From Candidatus Eiseniibacteriota bacterium (GTDB lineage: Bacteria > Eisenbacteria > RBG-16-71-46), in the NCBI GenBank assembly GCA_005893365.1, contig VBPB01000108.1, forward strand, positions 1 through 15,526: a stretch of 15,526 nucleotides of DNA. The letters run 5' to 3'. The position numbers and the translations under genes were made by a program. Numbering within the stretch: the first letter of the stretch is position 1; each line of letters starts with the position of its first letter. The notes under the pieces were generated by a model, which made no database searches, was not told the origin of the DNA, and was given only the letters and a program-made list of their open reading frames with translations. Shown piece after piece: positions 13,170-15,526 of the stretch.

Positions 13170-15407
13170 CTACCACGTCAGCGAGCATCCGGCCACGAGC
13201 AGCCGCCGGCTGAAGACCGAGTCGACGGTCCGGCGCTCCGAGTAGTCGCTGTTGTACACGTAGTCCTGGGCATTGCGCAGGCCGAGCACGTTCATGCCCT
13301 CGATGTAGAGCACGCAGACGCTGCTGGCCCGCAGGGCCCCGAGCGCGGGCAGCGAGAAGAGCCGGGTGACGCGCACGTCGAGCCGGTGGTAGTCGGGCAG
13401 CCGGTCGGAGTCGTGCTCGCCGTAGACCGGGTGCCAGATGCCGCGCACCGGATCGTAGCTGCGGCCGACGACCGGGGTCACCGGCCGGCCGGCCGAGTAG
13501 TTGTACTTGGCGCCCAGTTGCCAGCTGCCGTTGACCTGGTAGCGCGCCACCAGCGTGACGGCATGGCCGGTGCCGTAGCGCGAACGCACCAGGTGCGGGT
13601 CGTCGAGCTCCTGGCGCTTGGAATCCATGTAGCCGTAGGAGACCCAGCCGGTGAGGTCGCGCCGGGAGCCCTGCAGGAAGACGTCGACCCCCTGGGCGTA
13701 CCCGCGCCCGGCGTTGGCGTAGAAGGTGGCGGCGTCGTTGGTGATCAGGCCGCGGTAGGCCTTGTGATAGGCCTCGAGGCGCAGGTTGACGTCGTCGTCC
13801 TTCCACTCGTAGCCGGCGATGGCGTGGTCGGCGGTGAGCGGCGCCAGCCGCGGATTGCCGTAGACCGGATCCAGGAAGCGCGGGTCGGCCAGCTCGTGGT
13901 AGCGCCCGGCCGCCAGGCGCACGGTCTGGCGTCCGTCCACCTTCCAGGCCAGCGCCCCGCGCGGGTCGCTGGTCCACACGCCCGGGGTCGACGCCCAGTC
14001 GAGACGCGAGCCCAAGGTGGCGTAGACCGGGCCCCAGAGGCGCAGCTTGTCCTCGAGGTAGAACCCGGGATACTCGACCACCGGCCGTGAGGACTGCAGG
14101 CGCGTCGGCGCCCCCGGCAGCAGGTCGGTGCTGTCGGCGGCATAGTGGCCGGCGCTCTCGGTGTCGAGGTGGCGGGCGTTGACGCCGAAGGACAGCTCCT
14201 GGCGGTGGCCGAGCGGCCACACCGCGTCGAGGTTGGCCTCGCGGTTGCGCTCGGTGAGCGCGGCCCCCGTGGGCCCGAAGCTCCAGTGACGCGCGTACCA
14301 CTGGCTCGAGACCTGGCCGCGCAGGGCCACCCGCCCGGCGAGCACGTCGCGGAACTGGAGGGCGGCGAGCCGGACCGCGGAGTGCTGGGCGTAGACGGCG
14401 TCGGTGTTGAGCGCCTGACTCCACACCGACACCTGGTCGCCCGATCCGAGGAACAGCCCCGAGATCCGTCCGGTCGACGAGTAGCGGTAGAGGAGCTTGC
14501 CCATGCCGTTGGTGCTGGTGGGCGTACTCTCGTAGTCGCGCGGCGCGCCGTAGAGCTTGAACAGGAGGCCCGGCGCGCTGCGCGCCACGCTGCCCACGAA
14601 CGCGAGCTTGTCCGGCACCAGCGCCCAGGTGCTGGAGACCATCTCGCCCGCCAGGTTGGCGCCGAGCGAGACGGTCTTGAGGTTCTTGGGATCGTCGGTC
14701 TGGATGTCCAGCACGCCCGAGAGCGCCCCGCCGTACTTGGTCGAGAAGCCGCCGCTCGAGAAGAACGCGCTCTCGATCATGTAGGTGTCGATCGCCGAGA
14801 ACAGCCCGCCCGAAGCGCCCTCCCAGTGGTAGGGGTGGCCGATCTCGCCGCTGTCGAGCCGGATCAGCGTCTCGCGCGGGTCGCCGCCGCGCACGTAGAG
14901 CGCGGCCCCGTCGTTCGGGGCATTGAGGCCGGGGAGCGCGCGCAGCGATTGGAAGATGTCCGCGGCCCCGCCCGGCGTGGAGACGATGTCCATGCGGCGC
15001 ACCACGGCGCCCTCGCTGGCGCCGGTCTTGCCGAAGGCCGAGGTCGCGACCGTCACCTCGCCGAGCGGCACGGGCTCGTCGCGCAGCACGACCGTGAGCG
15101 GCGCCATGCCCTCGGCCACGTCGACGGCGAGACGGGCGTGCTCGTAGCCCATCTGCGACACCTCGAGCACGACCGGGCCGGCCGGCAGGTCGAGCGCAAA
15201 GGCGCCCTGCTCGTCCGTGGCGGCACCCCGCCGGAGCGCCGGTGCTGCGACCGTGGCGTACTCGACCGGCTTGCCGCCGCGATCGACGACCACGCCCTTG
15301 AGCGCCGCGGCCTGCGCCGGCCGCACCCCGAGCCCCGCGACCGTCATGCCCAGGGCGAGCAGAACCCCCGCCGTGACGGCCCGCCTCGCGGCGTTCGGGG
15401 TCGTCAC
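13170..15407 (-). CDS. TonB-dependent outer-membrane receptor
   Basis: A 745-residue outer-membrane transporter. It has a signal peptide (1-34, LLALGMTVAGLGV core, AQA cleavage region). A carboxypeptidase-regulatory-like beta domain (about 35-110: LKGVVVDRGGKPVEYATV, later DEQGAFALDLPAG) precedes a plug domain (about 115-235) with ALYVRGGDPRETLIRLDSGE. The rest is a beta-barrel ending in the aromatic CSLTW. The N-terminal extra domain is typical of Bacteroidota-like and related receptors. It takes up a ligand through TonB energy; the substrate cannot be told. The GTG at 15407 has GGAGGA 7 nt upstream and overlaps the previous stop as GTGA. No SusD partner is present. Order is TPR-like, receptor, LytTR regulator, TlpA-like. 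Confidence 0.92.
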   Translation of the reverse strand: MTTPNAARRAVTAGVLLALGMTVAGLGVRPAQAAALKGVVVDRGGKPVEYATVAAPALRRGAATDEQGAFALDLPAGPVVLEVSQMGYEHARLAVDVAEGMAPLTVVLRDEPVPLGEVTVATSAFGKTGASEGAVVRRMDIVSTPGGAADIFQSLRALPGLNAPNDGAALYVRGGDPRETLIRLDSGEIGHPYHWEGASGGLFSAIDTYMIESAFFSSGGFSTKYGGALSGVLDIQTDDPKNLKTVSLGANLAGEMVSSTWALVPDKLAFVGSVARSAPGLLFKLYGAPRDYESTPTSTNGMGKLLYRYSSTGRISGLFLGSGDQVSVWSQALNTDAVYAQHSAVRLAALQFRDVLAGRVALRGQVSSQWYARHWSFGPTGAALTERNREANLDAVWPLGHRQELSFGVNARHLDTESAGHYAADSTDLLPGAPTRLQSSRPVVEYPGFYLEDKLRLWGPVYATLGSRLDWASTPGVWTSDPRGALAWKVDGRQTVRLAAGRYHELADPRFLDPVYGNPRLAPLTADHAIAGYEWKDDDVNLRLEAYHKAYRGLITNDAATFYANAGRGYAQGVDVFLQGSRRDLTGWVSYGYMDSKRQELDDPHLVRSRYGTGHAVTLVARYQVNGSWQLGAKYNYSAGRPVTPVVGRSYDPVRGIWHPVYGEHDSDRLPDYHRLDVRVTRLFSLPALGALRASSVCVLYIEGMNVLGLRNAQDYVYNSDYSERRTVDSVFSRRLLVAGCSLTW

Positions 15408-15526
15408 GACTTGGTCCTCCGGGCCAGCGAGTCCTCGGCGGCCGGGAGCAGTGCGGTGCGAGTCCAGCCGTTGGCCGGGTTGGCCACGAGCGCCTGGCGG
15501 AAGAAGTCGCGCGCGCCGGCGAAGTC
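15404..15526 (-). CDS. C-terminus of a TPR-like protein (partial)
   Basis: The last 40 codons of a gene entering from the right edge. The peptide begins DFAGARDFFRQALVANP, which has the spacing of a tetratricopeptide helix pair, and ends ARRTKS. The TGA overlaps the GTG start of the receptor gene (GTGA), indicating translational coupling and one operon. The TPR call rests on a single repeat. Confidence 0.6.
   Translation of the reverse strand, partial: DFAGARDFFRQALVANPANGWTRTALLPAAEDSLARRTKS

Noticed and set aside
13132..14424. 430-codon minus-strand frame inside the TonB receptor gene
   Set aside because: It is an alternative frame of the receptor gene, extremely rich in Arg, Ala, Pro and Gly, with no family resemblance.
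1..15526. CRISPR arrays, rRNA genes or insertion sequences
   Set aside because: I saw no regularly spaced direct repeats, no rRNA-like conserved stretches and no terminal inverted repeats flanking a transposase.

Overview
The window looks like chromosomal DNA of a GC-rich Gram-negative bacterium. It carries a TonB-dependent outer-membrane receptor, Tad/Flp-type pseudopilin genes behind sigma-54-like promoters, strong Shine-Dalgarno sites and a CCA-encoding tRNA. The combination suggests an uncultivated soil or sediment lineage, perhaps Eisenbacteria-, Gemmatimonadota- or Acidobacteriota-like. The taxon is inference; nothing in the sequence fixes it.

Left part (1-1161): a leftward Tad locus. 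A sigma-54-like promoter (739-755) is followed by a transcribed hairpin, a TadE-like gene (120-605) and the first 26 codons of another pseudopilin-like gene that runs off the edge. About 400 bp upstream of that promoter has no gene but holds a perfect dyad with 10-bp arms.

Middle part (1162-7573): tRNA-Ser(CGA) on the minus strand, then an accessory block. It holds an MqsR/MqsA toxin-antitoxin pair (+), then on the minus strand a nucleotidyltransferase (MNT), a HEPN protein, a small SWIM protein, an SNF2 ATPase and a larger SWIM protein. The MNT, HEPN and small SWIM genes overlap; the SNF2 and larger SWIM genes are 2 nt apart. At the right end of the block lies a 39-bp copy of the 5' half of the same tRNA-Ser with 36 matches, then a gene cut off after 53 codons. 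Together with lower GC around mqsRA, this suggests an insertion or rearrangement at a tRNA gene. No integrase was found. The SNF2 ATPase seems to lack a short segment directly before its Walker A motif.

Right part (7574-15526): very GC-rich. A MerR-family regulator and a secreted acetolactate decarboxylase-like protein are on the minus strand. A second Tad locus (TadE-like, then TadG-like, + strand) sits behind a very good sigma-54 promoter match and ends in a 12-bp-stem hairpin. A leftward operon then encodes the end of a TPR-like protein, a TonB-dependent receptor, a LytTR response regulator and a membrane-anchored TlpA-like thioredoxin.

The parts most worth a second look are the tRNA-flanked block with its MNT-HEPN-SWIM-SNF2-SWIM series, the sigma-54 control shared by both Tad loci, and the secreted decarboxylase-like protein.
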